Origin: Mesorhizobium huakuii | Lineage (GTDB): Bacteria > Pseudomonadota > Alphaproteobacteria > Rhizobiales > Rhizobiaceae | Length of the DNA stretch: 64,000 nucleotides | Assembly: GCF_014189455.1 (NCBI RefSeq) | Contig: NZ_CP050296.1 | Location: forward strand, 2,662,001-2,726,000 | Direction of reading: 5' to 3' | Part shown: positions 56,203 to 64,000 of the stretch, one piece after another | Position numbering within the stretch: the first letter of the stretch is position 1 | Layout: every line of letters begins with the position of its first letter | Translations under genes and position numbers: made by a program | Notes under the pieces: generated by a model | What the model was told of the DNA's origin: nothing | Seen by the model: the letters and a program-made list of their open reading frames with translations, nothing else | Database searches by the model: none

Positions 56203-57222
56203 TTGGCCGCGAGAAAGAAAGCCGCCAACCGCTATTACAGCGGTCCGCCCAGCGACCATTTCGATGGCACCTTGTTTTTCAATCCCGGCGGCCAGATGCC
56301 CGGCCGCTTCACCGATCTGCTGAAATGGCAGTTCAACGGCCAGCGCGCGAAATGGCCGGCGACCAGTCCGAGCCTCTTTCCGCAGGTAAAGCCAGCCGCG
56401 CGGGTAGACGGCTCTGATCTGATCGTGACCATGGTCGGCCACTCCACGCTGCTGATCCAGACCGCCGGGCTGAACATCCTCACCGATCCGGTCTGGTCGC
56501 AACGCACCTCGCCGTTTTCCTTCGCCGGGCCAAAACGCGTCAATCCGCCAGGCATCGCCTTCGACGACCTGCCGCCGATCGACCTCGTTCTGGTCAGCCA
56601 CAACCATTACGACCATCTCGACCTCGCCACGCTGAAGCGGCTCAGGGAAAAACATGATCCGCTGGTGGTGACGCCGCTCGGCAACGATGTGCTGATCGGT
56701 GAGGCGGTTCCTGATATGCGGCTGTCGGCGTATGACTGGGGCGACAGGGTCGATGTAGGCAATGGCGTTTTCGTCCACATCGAGCCGGCGCATCACTGGT
56801 CGGCGCGCGGCGCCCGCGACCGCCGCATGGCGCTGTGGGCCGGCTTTGTCATCGAGACGCCGGGCGGCAAACTCTATTTCGCCGGCGATACCGGCTTCCA
56901 CGATGGCGTCAACTACCGGCTGATGGCCGAGAAACATGGCGGCTTCCGCTTCGCCATCCTGCCGATCGGTGCTTACGAGCCGCGCTGGTTCATGGCGCCG
57001 CAGCACCAGAACCCGGAGGAGGCGGTGCAAGGCATGAAACTGTGCAACGCCGCCTTCGCTGCCGGCTGCCACTGGGGCACTTTTCAGCTCACCGACGAGC
57101 CGATGGACGAGCCGGTGCGGAAACTGGCCGAGGCGATGGACGCCGAAGGCATGCCTCAAGAGCACTTTCGCGCCTTGCAACCCGGCGAAATCTGGGACGT
57201 GCCGCAGATAGAGCATGGCTAA
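56203..57222 (+). CDS. Metallo-beta-lactamase-fold hydrolase (NAPE-PLD/UlaG-like)
   Basis: This protein of about 339 residues has the metal site HNHYDHLD (HxHxDH) in LVLVSHNHYDHLDLAT. It also has TMVGHSTLLIQTAGLNILTDPVWS, EPAHHWSARG, FAGDTGFHDG and the C-terminal GCHWGTFQLTDEP. This arrangement resembles N-acyl-phosphatidylethanolamine phospholipase D-like hydrolases; the bacterial substrate is unknown. The TTG at 56203 (LAARKKAANRYY) is preferred; the frame to 56029 has a non-family N-terminus. It is not in an obvious operon. Confidence 0.85.
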   Translation: MAARKKAANRYYSGPPSDHFDGTLFFNPGGQMPGRFTDLLKWQFNGQRAKWPATSPSLFPQVKPAARVDGSDLIVTMVGHSTLLIQTAGLNILTDPVWSQRTSPFSFAGPKRVNPPGIAFDDLPPIDLVLVSHNHYDHLDLATLKRLREKHDPLVVTPLGNDVLIGEAVPDMRLSAYDWGDRVDVGNGVFVHIEPAHHWSARGARDRRMALWAGFVIETPGGKLYFAGDTGFHDGVNYRLMAEKHGGFRFAILPIGAYEPRWFMAPQHQNPEEAVQGMKLCNAAFAAGCHWGTFQLTDEPMDEPVRKLAEAMDAEGMPQEHFRALQPGEIWDVPQIEHG

Positions 57223-57291
57223 ACTCTGCATTGGCCATTTACGGCACCATCATTTTCGCCGATGGTCCGGCCAGCAAAAAGGGGACCTCAG

Positions 57292-57858
57292 ATGAAATCG
57301 ATCGTTGCAGCACTGATGGCACTGGCAATTTCGGCGCCGGCGGCTTTCGCGGGTGAAATCGCCGATCGCGCCGCCGATGCCGAAAAGGCGCTGCAAGCGG
57401 GCGACGGCGCCGGCGCACTGGAGAAATTCCACAGCGCCGAGGAGGCGCTGTGGCAAGCGATGCCGCTCGCCGTGGAGAACGTCAAACAGGTCGATTCGGC
57501 CGGCGGCTTCGGCATCTACAGCGAGCGTGCCAATCACATCTACAAACCCGGCGAGAAGGTCGTGCTCTATATGGAGCCGGTCGGCTATGGCTATGGCTCG
57601 GACGGCCTCGGCAACAGCCAGATCGCGCTTTCCGTCGACCTCACTGTGCTTTCCGACACGGGCGAAGCTTTGGGCACCTTCGAAAAGATCGGCAGCGTCC
57701 AGGTCGCTTCCCGCTCGCACAACCGCGAACTCTTCTTCAAGCTCGACCTGTCCCTCGATGGCCTGCCGGCGGGGAAATATAAGTGCAACTTCCTCATGCA
57801 TGACCAGAATTCGACCAAGACGGCGCCGTTCAGCACCGACATCGAGATCGCCGGCTAG
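57292..57858 (+). CDS. Secreted hypothetical protein
   Basis: This 188-residue protein has a signal peptide (MKSIVAALMALAISAPAAFAG, cleavage near residue 20) and a helical part (ADRAADAEKALQAGDGAGAL). A beta-sandwich-like domain follows (NHIYKPGEKVVLYMEPVGYGY, LDLSLDGLPAGKYKCNFLMHD). AGGGGACC precedes the ATG at 57292. No known family was recognised; the C-terminal half looks like a periplasmic binding or adhesion fold. It lies alone between the hydrolase and the DUF1328 gene. Confidence 0.72.
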   Translation: MKSIVAALMALAISAPAAFAGEIADRAADAEKALQAGDGAGALEKFHSAEEALWQAMPLAVENVKQVDSAGGFGIYSERANHIYKPGEKVVLYMEPVGYGYGSDGLGNSQIALSVDLTVLSDTGEALGTFEKIGSVQVASRSHNRELFFKLDLSLDGLPAGKYKCNFLMHDQNSTKTAPFSTDIEIAG

Positions 57859-57956
57859 TTTCTGCCACGGACATCGCCTCGCAACCGGCGGGAACCCAGG
57901 CACGACAGAAGCGTTCCTCATGCGGTTTCAAATCTGTCGGCTTGCGAGGCATTCCC

Positions 57957-58118
57957 ATGATCAAATGGATCATCATCCTGCTCATCGTCGCCGCCGCGGC
58001 GAGCCTGCTCGGCATGCCGGCGCTGGCCGGAGCCGCCGCCACCGGCGCGCGCATTCTCATCGGCATCGTTCTCGTCATCTTCCTGCTGGTGGTGCTAGGC
58101 ATCTTTGCCGTGACCTAA
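57957..58118 (+). CDS. DUF1328 family small membrane protein
   Basis: This 53-residue protein has two membrane helices (IKWIIILLIVAAAASLLGM and ARILIGIVLVIFLLVVLGIF) separated by GMPALAGAAATG, the classic DUF1328/YtjA pattern. GAGGCATTCCC precedes the ATG. Members are abundant small inner-membrane proteins, and the function is unknown. Its 3' end is copied twice downstream (58123-58168). Confidence 0.9.
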   Translation: MIKWIIILLIVAAAASLLGMPALAGAAATGARILIGIVLVIFLLVVLGIFAVT

Positions 58119-58168
58119 GTCCGGCATCTCCGCCGTGACTAGGTCCGGCACCTTCGCCGTGACTGAAC
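58098..58168. repeat. Tandem copies of the DUF1328 gene 3' end
   Basis: Three units of 22-25 bp start with GGCATCTTTGCCGTGACCTA (58098-58122), GGCATCTCCGCCGTGACTAG (58123-58146) and GGCACCTTCGCCGTGACTGA (from 58147). The first includes the last six codons and stop of the gene. Every unit carries a stop triplet (TAA, TAG, TGA) in the same register. Confidence 0.85.
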
Positions 58169-58240
58169 ATGCCTGCGCACTGGTAATTCCCGCCCGTTTC
58201 CGCCATATAGCGCCAAACAGACACGGAATTTCGCGGAGCA

Positions 58241-59125
58241 ATGGCAAGCACTGCCCCTTTCGCCAAGATGAACGGCATCGGCAACGAGATCATCGTTGCC
58301 GATATGCGCGGCCGTGCCGATCAGGTAACGGCGGCCGCCGCCCTTGCGCTGAACGGAGATGCCGCGACCCGCTTCGACCAGATCATGGCGATCCATGATG
58401 CGAAGACAGCAGGCACCGCCTACTATGTCGACATCCTGAATTCCGACGGCACCAGTGCACAGGCCTGCGGCAACGGCATGCGCTGCGTCGTCCAGGCGCT
58501 CGCCGCCGAGACCGGGCAAAAGACCTTCACCTTCGAAACCCGCGCCGGCATTCTCAATGCCAGGGAACATGCCGATGGCTCGATCTCAGTCGACATGGGT
58601 ATCCCACATTTCGGCTGGCAGGAGATTCCGCTGGCCGAAGAATTCCGCGACACCCGCATGATCGAATTGCAGATCGGCCCGATCGACGCGCCGGTGCTGC
58701 ATTCGCCTTCCGCTGTCTCGATGGGCAATCCGCACGCCATCTTCTGGGTCGACCGCGACGTCTGGTCCTACGAACTCGAACGCTTCGGCCCGCTGCTCGA
58801 AAACCACCCGATCTTTCCCGAGCGCGCCAACATCACCATCGCCCAGGTGACCTCGCCCGAAACCATGATCATCCGCACCTGGGAGCGCGGCGCCGGCCTG
58901 ACCAAGGCCTGCGGCTCAGCCGCTTGCGCATCCGTGGTCGCCGCGGCCCGCACCAGGCGCACCGGCCGCAGCGTCAACCTTTTGACCCCCGGCGGCGGCA
59001 CGCTGCATGTCGAATGGCGCGACGATGACCACGTCATCCTGACGGGTGCGGCCGAATGGGAATTTTCCGGCAGTTTCGATCCCTCGACCGGCGCCTGGGC
59101 CCGCGACACCGAAAGCGCGGCCTGA
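58241..59125 (+). CDS. dapF: Diaminopimelate epimerase
   Basis: This 294-residue PLP-independent racemase turns LL- into meso-diaminopimelate for lysine and peptidoglycan. Catalytic Cys76 is in [12 protein letters not shown] and Cys224 in [12 protein letters not shown]. The entry [15 protein letters not shown] is typical. Its TGA stop overlaps the mtaB ATG by one base (TGATG at 59123-59127), so the two are translationally coupled. Confidence 0.97.
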   Translation: MASTAPFAKMNGIGNEIIVADMRGRADQVTAAAALALNGDAATRFDQIMAIHDAKTAGTAYYVDILNSDGTSAQACGNGMRCVVQALAAETGQKTFTFETRAGILNAREHADGSISVDMGIPHFGWQEIPLAEEFRDTRMIELQIGPIDAPVLHSPSAVSMGNPHAIFWVDRDVWSYELERFGPLLENHPIFPERANITIAQVTSPETMIIRTWERGAGLTKACGSAACASVVAAARTRRTGRSVNLLTPGGGTLHVEWRDDDHVILTGAAEWEFSGSFDPSTGAWARDTESAA

Positions 59126-60465
59126 TGTCGGTTGCTCTGTCCAAGAGCCCTGATGTCGACGGCTCCCTTTCCGATGCCCCCAGCCGCATTGACGTGGTGA
59201 CCTTCGGCTGCCGGCTGAACACCTATGAATCTGAAGTGATGCGGCGCGAGGCCGAAAGTGCCGGTCTCGGCGCGCTGCAAGGTGGCGCCGTGATCTTCAA
59301 CACCTGCGCCGTCACCGGCGAGGCGGTGCGCCAGGCCAGGCAGGCGATCCGCAAGGCGCGCCGTGACAATCCGCAGGCGCGCATCATCGTCACCGGCTGC
59401 GCCGCCCAGACCGAGCCTGAAAAATTCGCCACCATGGACGAGGTCGATCTCGTCCTTGGCAATGAAGAGAAGCTTAAGGCGCATTCGTACCGCGCGCTGC
59501 CGGATTTCGGCGTCAACGACACCGAGAAGGCCCGCGTCAACGACATTTTTTCGGTGCGCGAGACGGCCTCTCACATGGTCGACGCCATCGAGGGCCGGGC
59601 CCGCGCCTTCGTCCAGGTGCAGAATGGCTGCGACCATCGCTGCACTTTCTGCATCATCCCTTACGGCCGCGGCAATTCGCGCTCGGTGCCGATGGGCGCC
59701 GTGGTCGAGCAGGTCAAGCGGCTGGCCGGCAACGGCTACGCCGAGATCGTGCTGACCGGCGTCGACATGACCAGCTTCGGCGCCGATCTGCCGGGGGCGC
59801 CCAAGCTCGGCCGACTGGTCAAGACCATTCTGAAACAGGTGCCCGACGTGAAGCGCCTGCGGCTATCCTCGATCGATTCGATCGAGGCCGACGAGGATTT
59901 GCTCGACGCCATCGCCACCGAACCCAGGCTGATGCCGCACCTGCATCTGTCGCTGCAATCCGGTGACGACATGATCTTGAAGCGCATGAAACGCCGCCAT
60001 CTGCGCGACCAGTCGATCCGCTTCTGCGAGGACGTGCGCAAATTGCGCCCTGCAATCGTCTTCGGCGCCGACATCATCGCCGGTTTCCCGACCGAGACCG
60101 ACGACATGTTCGAGAACTCGCTAAAAATCGTCGAGGAATGCGGCCTGACCCACCTCCACGTCTTCCCGTTTTCACCGCGCGAAGGCACGCCCGCCGCGCG
60201 CATGCCGCAGGTCCGCCGCGAGGTGGTCAAGCAGCGCGCTGCCCGGCTGCGCGCCGCCGGCGAAGCCGCGTATCGGCGCCATCTGTCCTCGCTGCCCGGA
60301 ACGCGCCAGTCGATCCTGATCGAGCGCGATGGGCTTGGCCGCACCGAAGGTTTCACGCTCGCCGCGCTCGGCACGGGCGCGCCGGGCGAGATCGTCGAAG
60401 CGACAATTACTGGCCACGATGGTATCAGGCTGACCGCAGCCCCGCTTGCCGCACGCGCCGCCTGA
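59125..60465 (+). CDS. mtaB: tRNA t6A37 methylthiotransferase MtaB
   Basis: This 446-residue radical-SAM enzyme converts t6A37 to ms2t6A37. N-terminal UPF0004 cluster cysteines are Cys29, Cys61 and Cys92 (FGCRLN, NTCAVTG, TGCAAQTEP). The SAM [4Fe-4S] motif is CDHRCTFC (Cys169, Cys173, Cys176). A TRAM-type RNA-binding end is present (RQSILIERDGLGRTEGFTLA). The ATG at 59125 overlapping the dapF stop was chosen over the in-frame start at 59056. ftsY follows 12 bp downstream, so dapF-mtaB-ftsY form one operon. Confidence 0.96.
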   Translation: MSVALSKSPDVDGSLSDAPSRIDVVTFGCRLNTYESEVMRREAESAGLGALQGGAVIFNTCAVTGEAVRQARQAIRKARRDNPQARIIVTGCAAQTEPEKFATMDEVDLVLGNEEKLKAHSYRALPDFGVNDTEKARVNDIFSVRETASHMVDAIEGRARAFVQVQNGCDHRCTFCIIPYGRGNSRSVPMGAVVEQVKRLAGNGYAEIVLTGVDMTSFGADLPGAPKLGRLVKTILKQVPDVKRLRLSSIDSIEADEDLLDAIATEPRLMPHLHLSLQSGDDMILKRMKRRHLRDQSIRFCEDVRKLRPAIVFGADIIAGFPTETDDMFENSLKIVEECGLTHLHVFPFSPREGTPAARMPQVRREVVKQRAARLRAAGEAAYRRHLSSLPGTRQSILIERDGLGRTEGFTLAALGTGAPGEIVEATITGHDGIRLTAAPLAARAA

Positions 60466-60477
60466 GAAACGCAAAGC

Positions 60478-62494
60478 ATGGCTGGTTTTTTCAAGAAGAT
60501 ATTTTCGTTCGGCAAGAAAGAGGTCGTCGAGGAGCGCGTTGACGAGACCGCCCCGCTGCCGCCCATCAAATGGGACCAGCTCGATGCGCTGAAGCCGGCA
60601 GCCGAACAGGTCGTTCCGGAGTTCTTGAAGCGCGACGAGGCGCAGCCTGAGGCGGAACTTGCGCCGATAGCGCCGACCGAGCCAGAACCAGCACCCCACC
60701 CTCCCCTCGATGGGGAGGGTCGCCACGAAGTGGCGGGGAGGGGTGACAGCGCCGACGCCGGCGCCAGTCACCCCCACCCCCAAACTATGCTTGGGACCTC
60801 CCCCATCGAGGGGGAGGTAAAGGGCGCGCCTCAGCCGGCGCCCGAAGAGCCAACACCCGAGCCCGCGCCGACCATTCCGGCTCAGCCGGAGCCGGCCGTT
60901 CCGTCTGAACCGGAACCGCTGCCTGAGCCGGCGCCGGTCGAGGAGCCGGCACCCGCGCCACAGCCTCCGGAGCCGCCGGCACCCGCGAAATTCCGCTTCC
61001 CCGGCCGCTCCGGAACCCGTCCCTGAGCCGCAGCCGCAAGAAGTCCCGGCTCCCGCGCCAGCCGAGCCGGAGATTGCGCCGCCGCGTCCGGAAAGGCAGC
61101 CGGAACCGGCGCCGATCGAAGTGCCCGCGCCACCCGAGGTTCCAACGGAGACGCCAACACCGATCGAGGTGCCGCCACCGGCTTCACCTGTCGTGCAGCC
61201 AACTTCCGAGGCTAGCGCCGCCCCTCATCCGCCTGCCGGCACCTTCTCCCCGTATAAAGACGGGGAGAAGGAAGAAGCTCCTCACCCTCCCCTCGATGGG
61301 GAGGGTCGACGCGAAGCGTTGGGGTGGGGTGATGGCGCCGACGCTGGCGCCAGTCACCCCCGAGCTACGCTCGGGACCTCCCCCATCGAGGGGGAGGTAA
61401 AGCCTGCACCGGTCGCGCCGCAGCCTGTCATCGCTGAGGTCGCGCCCGAGCCGCATCCCATCCCGCCACCGGCTCCTCAACCCTTGCAGGAGCCGAAACC
61501 CGCTGCCGGCAAGGTGATCGTCACCAAGAAAGTCGAGCAGAAGGCAGAGCCGGTGAAGGCGCCGGAGCCGGCGCCGAGGCGCTCCTGGTTCCAGCGCATG
61601 CGGGACGGGCTTGCCCGCTCGTCGCGCGAGCTGACCGGCAACATTGCCGGCGTCTTCACCAAGCGCAAGCTGGACGAGGAAACGCTGCAGGACCTGGAAG
61701 ACGTGCTGATCCGCGCCGACCTGGGGATGGAAACTGCGCTTCGTATCACCGACGCGCTGGCCGCCAGCCGCTACGGCAAGGACGTCTCCGATACGGATGT
61801 CCGCACCGTCATGGCGGCCGAGGTGGAGAAGGTGCTGACCCCGGTCGCCCGGCCGTTGGAGCTCGACCTCTCGCACAAGCCGCATGTCATCCTGGTGGTC
61901 GGCGTCAACGGCACTGGCAAGACGACGACCATCGGCAAGCTGGCGGCCAAACTGACCGACGGCGGCCTGTCGGTGATGCTCGCCGCCGGCGACACGTTCC
62001 GCGCCGCCGCGATCGAGCAATTGAAGATCTGGGGCGAGCGGACGAAATCGCCGGTCATCGCCTCCAAGATCGGCGCCGATGCTGCCGGCCTCGCTTACGA
62101 CGCCTTCGAACGAGCAAAAGAAGCCGGCTCCGACGTGCTGATCATCGACACCGCCGGCCGCCTGCAGAACAAGACCGAACTGATGGCGGAGTTGGAAAAG
62201 ATCGTTCGCGTACTCGGCAAGCTCGATCCGGAAGCGCCGCACACCGTGCTGCAGACGGTCGACGCCACCACCGGCCAGAACGCGCTCAACCAGGTCGAAA
62301 TCTTCCGCAACATCGCCGGCGTCAACGGCCTGGTGATGACCAAGCTGGACGGCACGGCGCGCGGCGGTATTCTGGTGGCGATCGCGGCAAAGCACAAATT
62401 GCCGGTCTATTTCATCGGCGTCGGCGAACAGGTCGACGACCTCGAACCTTTCTCCGCAAGCGAATTCGCCAGGGCGATCGCTGGAGTGGCTTGA
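60478..62494 (+). CDS. ftsY: Signal recognition particle receptor FtsY (frame shift in A domain)
   Basis: The SRP receptor GTPase directs ribosomes to the membrane. The N-terminus (MAGFFKKIFSFGKKEVVEERV) starts at 60478 and leads into a long Pro/Glu/Ala-rich A domain. The NG domain is in another frame: N domain RMRDGLARSSRELTGNIAG, then GTPase motifs GVNGTGKTTTIGKLAAKL, DTFRAAA, DTAGRLQ and TKLDGTARGG, ending at 62494. The frames part between about 60985 and 61018; the first stops at 61026. The protein may be made from an internal start (GTG 61121) or the break may be an error. Two 120-126 bp repeats (60697-60822, 61283-61402) are translated inside the A domain. Confidence 0.9.
60697..60822. 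repeat. Palindromic repeat inserted in frame in ftsY, copy 1
   Basis: This 126-bp block begins CACCCTCCCCTCGATGGGGA and ends CCATCGAGGGGGAGGTAAAG; its ends are complementary. It adds 42 codons (HPPLDGEG... to ...SPIEGEVK) to the A domain and keeps the frame. The same family appears between genes in this genus. Confidence 0.88.
61225..61402. repeat. Palindromic repeats inserted in ftsY, copy 2 plus a second type
   Basis: At 61283-61402 a 120-bp copy of the same element adds 40 codons in the same repeat phase as copy 1 (HPPLDGEG... to ...SPIEGEVK). Just before it, about 61240-61272, a different hairpin (CACCTTCTCCCCG-TATAAAGA-CGGGGAGAAGG) of the intergenic type is also translated. Confidence 0.85.
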
Positions 62495-62557
62495 AACAAG
62501 ACATGATCTCTTGAAACGGCCTAGTTTTGGGCCAGATCATGCGCAAGAAGGACTTTT

Positions 62558-63213
62558 ATGAACATCCTCGAACGCGACCCGTCAGACCCACGCCGCAGGC
62601 CGATCAACCCCGGCTTGAAGCTGCTGCTTGAGCTTGGGCCCGGCCTGGTGTTCTTCTTCACCACGATCCGCGGTGAATGGCTGGCCGAAAAGTTCCCGAT
62701 CCTGACCCATCTCGGCGAGCCAATCCTGATCGCCACCGCATTTTTCATGGTCGCGACGGCACTGTCGCTTAGCGCGTCCTGGGCGCTGACGCGCAGCCTG
62801 CCGCTCATGCCGCTGGTGTCGGCGATCGTCGTTTTCGGGTTCGGCGCGCTGGCGCTCTACCTGCAAGACAAGACCTTCGCCTTCATGAAGCCGACCATCA
62901 TCAACACGTTGTTCGGCGTCACGCTGCTCGGGGGCTCGCCTTCGGCAGGTCGCTGCTCGGCTATGTCCTTGATTCCGCCTTCCAGCTTGATGCCGAGGGC
63001 TGGCGCAAGCTGAGTTTTCGGTGGGGGCTGTTCTTCCTATTCCTGGCCGTGCTCAACGAGGTGGTGTGGCGCAATTTTTCGGAAGAGACCTGGGTTTATT
63101 TCAAGTTCTGGGGCACAGTTCCCATCACCTTGCTGTTCACCTTCAGCCAGATGCCGCTGATTATGCGTCACTCGCTTGAGGAAAAACCCGAGGAAGAGCA
63201 GGCCGGCGAATAG
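62558..63213 (+). pseudogene. yciB: Septation protein A (YciB/IspZ family), frame-broken
   Basis: The first 120 codons give the YciB inner-membrane protein with helices ([59 protein letters not shown]). After GVTLLGG a run of five G (62930-62934) ends the frame. With six G the protein continues [39 protein letters not shown] and [18 protein letters not shown] to the stop at 63211-63213, a normal length of about 218 residues. YciB proteins keep the envelope intact during division. A sequence error is likely. Confidence 0.88.
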
Positions 63214-63262
63214 AGCAATTCCAGAAAAAGTAGCCAGCGGTTTCCGTCTGGGATTGCGTCAG
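63211..63262. repeat. Palindromic intergenic repeat, second copy
   Basis: AGAGCAATTCCAGAAAAAGT and GCGGTTTCCGTCTGGGATTG form an imperfect dyad related to the repeat at 11234-11283. It lies between yciB and the PNPOx-fold gene and starts at the yciB stop. Confidence 0.6.
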
Positions 63263-63277
63263 ATGAAGAGGGGCGAG

Positions 63278-63898
63278 ATGGACTTCATCACCACGCGCGA
63301 GGAATTGCGGACGATCTACAAGACGCCCCGGCCCACCGACGGTTCGATCCGCAAGGAATTGAAGGCGCTTGACGGCCATTGCCGCTCCTTCATCGGCAAG
63401 AGCCCCTTCGTGCTGATCGGCTCATCAGACGGCGAAGGCAATGCCGACGTGACGCCTAAAGGCGACAAGCCCGGTTTCGCCGCCATTCTCGACGACAGGA
63501 CCATCGCCATCCCCGACCGGCCCGGCAACAACCGGCTGGATACGCTGGAGAACATCCTGCGCAATCCTTCGGTCGGGCTGCTCTTCCTGATCCCCGGCAT
63601 GAACGAGACGCTGCGCGTCAACGGCGATGCCCGCATCACCGTCGACGCCGGTTTGCGCGAGCGCCTCGCCGTCGACGGCAAGGAGCCGCAGAGCGTCGTC
63701 GTGGTTACGGTCAAGGCCGCCTACATGCATTGCGCCAAGGCCTTCATGCGCTCCGATCTGTGGAAGCCGGACACCTGGTACGACCGCGCGACGCTGCCGA
63801 CACTCGGCCAGATCCTGCGCGACCAACTGGCGCTCGCCGATTCCGTCGAGGCGACCGATCGCTGGCTCGACGACGATTACAAGCAGACCATGTGGTAG
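63278..63898 (+). CDS. Pyridoxamine 5'-phosphate oxidase-fold protein
   Basis: This 206-residue split-barrel flavin-binding protein has FVLIGSSDGEGNADVTPKGDKPGF in the N-terminal half and IAIPDRPGNNRLDTLENILRNPSVGLLFLIPGMNETLRVNG in the core, typical of the MSMEG_1061-like PNPOx family. Substrate unknown. The ATG at 63278 has GAGGGGCGAG immediately upstream, so it was preferred over 63176 and 63263. The next gene, a flavin reductase, starts about 40 bp later and may share its cofactor. Confidence 0.9.
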   Translation: MDFITTREELRTIYKTPRPTDGSIRKELKALDGHCRSFIGKSPFVLIGSSDGEGNADVTPKGDKPGFAAILDDRTIAIPDRPGNNRLDTLENILRNPSVGLLFLIPGMNETLRVNGDARITVDAGLRERLAVDGKEPQSVVVVTVKAAYMHCAKAFMRSDLWKPDTWYDRATLPTLGQILRDQLALADSVEATDRWLDDDYKQTMW

Positions 63899-63939
63899 GC
63901 TTTTGCGGACGCGATTCGTCCGAACTGGCTTCACCCACC

Positions 63940-64000
63940 TTGCTGAACATCCTCGCCATCTCCGGCAGCCTGCGCGCGGCCTCCACCAATTCGGCCCTGG
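63940..64000 (+). CDS. NADPH-dependent FMN reductase-like protein (5' part only)
   Basis: About 20 codons are visible: LLNILAISGSLRAASTNSAL, with the flavodoxin-like SGSLRxxSxN phosphate-binding loop of NAD(P)H-dependent FMN reductases. TTG at 63940 is the likely start, but the frame is open further upstream, so this is uncertain. The gene runs off the window. Confidence 0.75.
   Translation, partial: MLNILAISGSLRAASTNSAL

Noticed and set aside
62496..62548. Third copy of the GATCATGC repeat before yciB
   Set aside because: Only GACATGATCTCTTGAAACGG and CAGATCATGCG remain; too degenerate to call with confidence.

Overview
The window looks like chromosomal DNA of a Mesorhizobium-like member of the Rhizobiales. 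The evidence is high GC with strong third-position GC bias, rhizobial gene neighbourhoods (glnK-amtB beside tesB; rimM-trmD near rplS; an sdhCDAB operon; one long mdh-sucC-sucD-sucA-sucB-lpd cluster; dapF-mtaB-ftsY), and several families of short palindromic intergenic repeats of the kind common in this genus. No tRNA, rRNA or CRISPR array was seen. The assignment rests on recognition of families and gene order; no database search was possible.

Layout. 1-7.8 kb: LysR regulator (cut by the window edge), DUF1127 protein, L,D-transpeptidase, orphan OmpR-type response regulator, cyclic-nucleotide-binding protein, exonuclease III, LolA-like carrier and FtsK. 8.0-10.7 kb: an accessory island made of a complete IS1380-family element (ends and 4-bp target duplication identified) and a low-GC membrane protein. 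10.7-17.6 kb: small secreted protein, amtB-glnK with a candidate sigma-54 promoter, tesB, a UbiH-type hydroxylase, small unknowns, YciI and OsmC proteins. 17.6-21.6 kb: a duplicated yceH/nucleotidyltransferase segment flanking a phosphoglycerol-transferase-like gene, each copy keeping only one gene in good order. 21.6-25.5 kb: sdh operon with a DUF3052-type gene between sdhA and sdhB. 25.7-31 kb: two small envelope proteins, two membrane diguanylate cyclases (one frame-broken) and leuC. 31.5-38.3 kb: methyltransferase, amino-acid ABC permease and binding protein, ohrR-ohr, rplS, TauE/SafE permease, trmD, rimM. 38.4-41.6 kb: xerC (frame-broken), TraB/GumN protein, DUF2867 protein, a decayed TraB fragment and a Pro/Ala-tailed membrane protein. 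41.8-53.0 kb: the 2-oxoglutarate dehydrogenase, succinyl-CoA synthetase and malate dehydrogenase cluster, all leftward. 53.2-64 kb: two small accessory genes, zapE, an Omp19-like inhibitor lipoprotein, a metallo-beta-lactamase-fold hydrolase, small unknowns, dapF, mtaB, ftsY, yciB, a PNPOx-fold protein and the start of an FMN reductase.

The genes are mostly core: TCA-cycle enzymes (sdh, suc, mdh, lpd), nitrogen sensing and ammonium uptake (glnK, amtB), translation (rplS, trmD, rimM, mtaB), chromosome segregation and division (ftsK, xerC, zapE, yciB), envelope maintenance and peroxide defence (ohr, osmC).

No obvious new defence or biosynthetic system stands out. The most interesting signals are structural. 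Two related palindromic intergenic repeats are translated in frame inside FtsY. Repeated echoes of gene 3' ends occur at sdhB, the DUF1328 gene, TraB/GumN and yceH/nucleotidyltransferase. Two large hairpins are built from 7-8 bp repeats. Twin 13-bp palindromes lie upstream of rplS. Six otherwise conserved genes carry apparent single-base frame breaks, mostly at G/C-rich runs, which may be sequencing errors and should be checked first.
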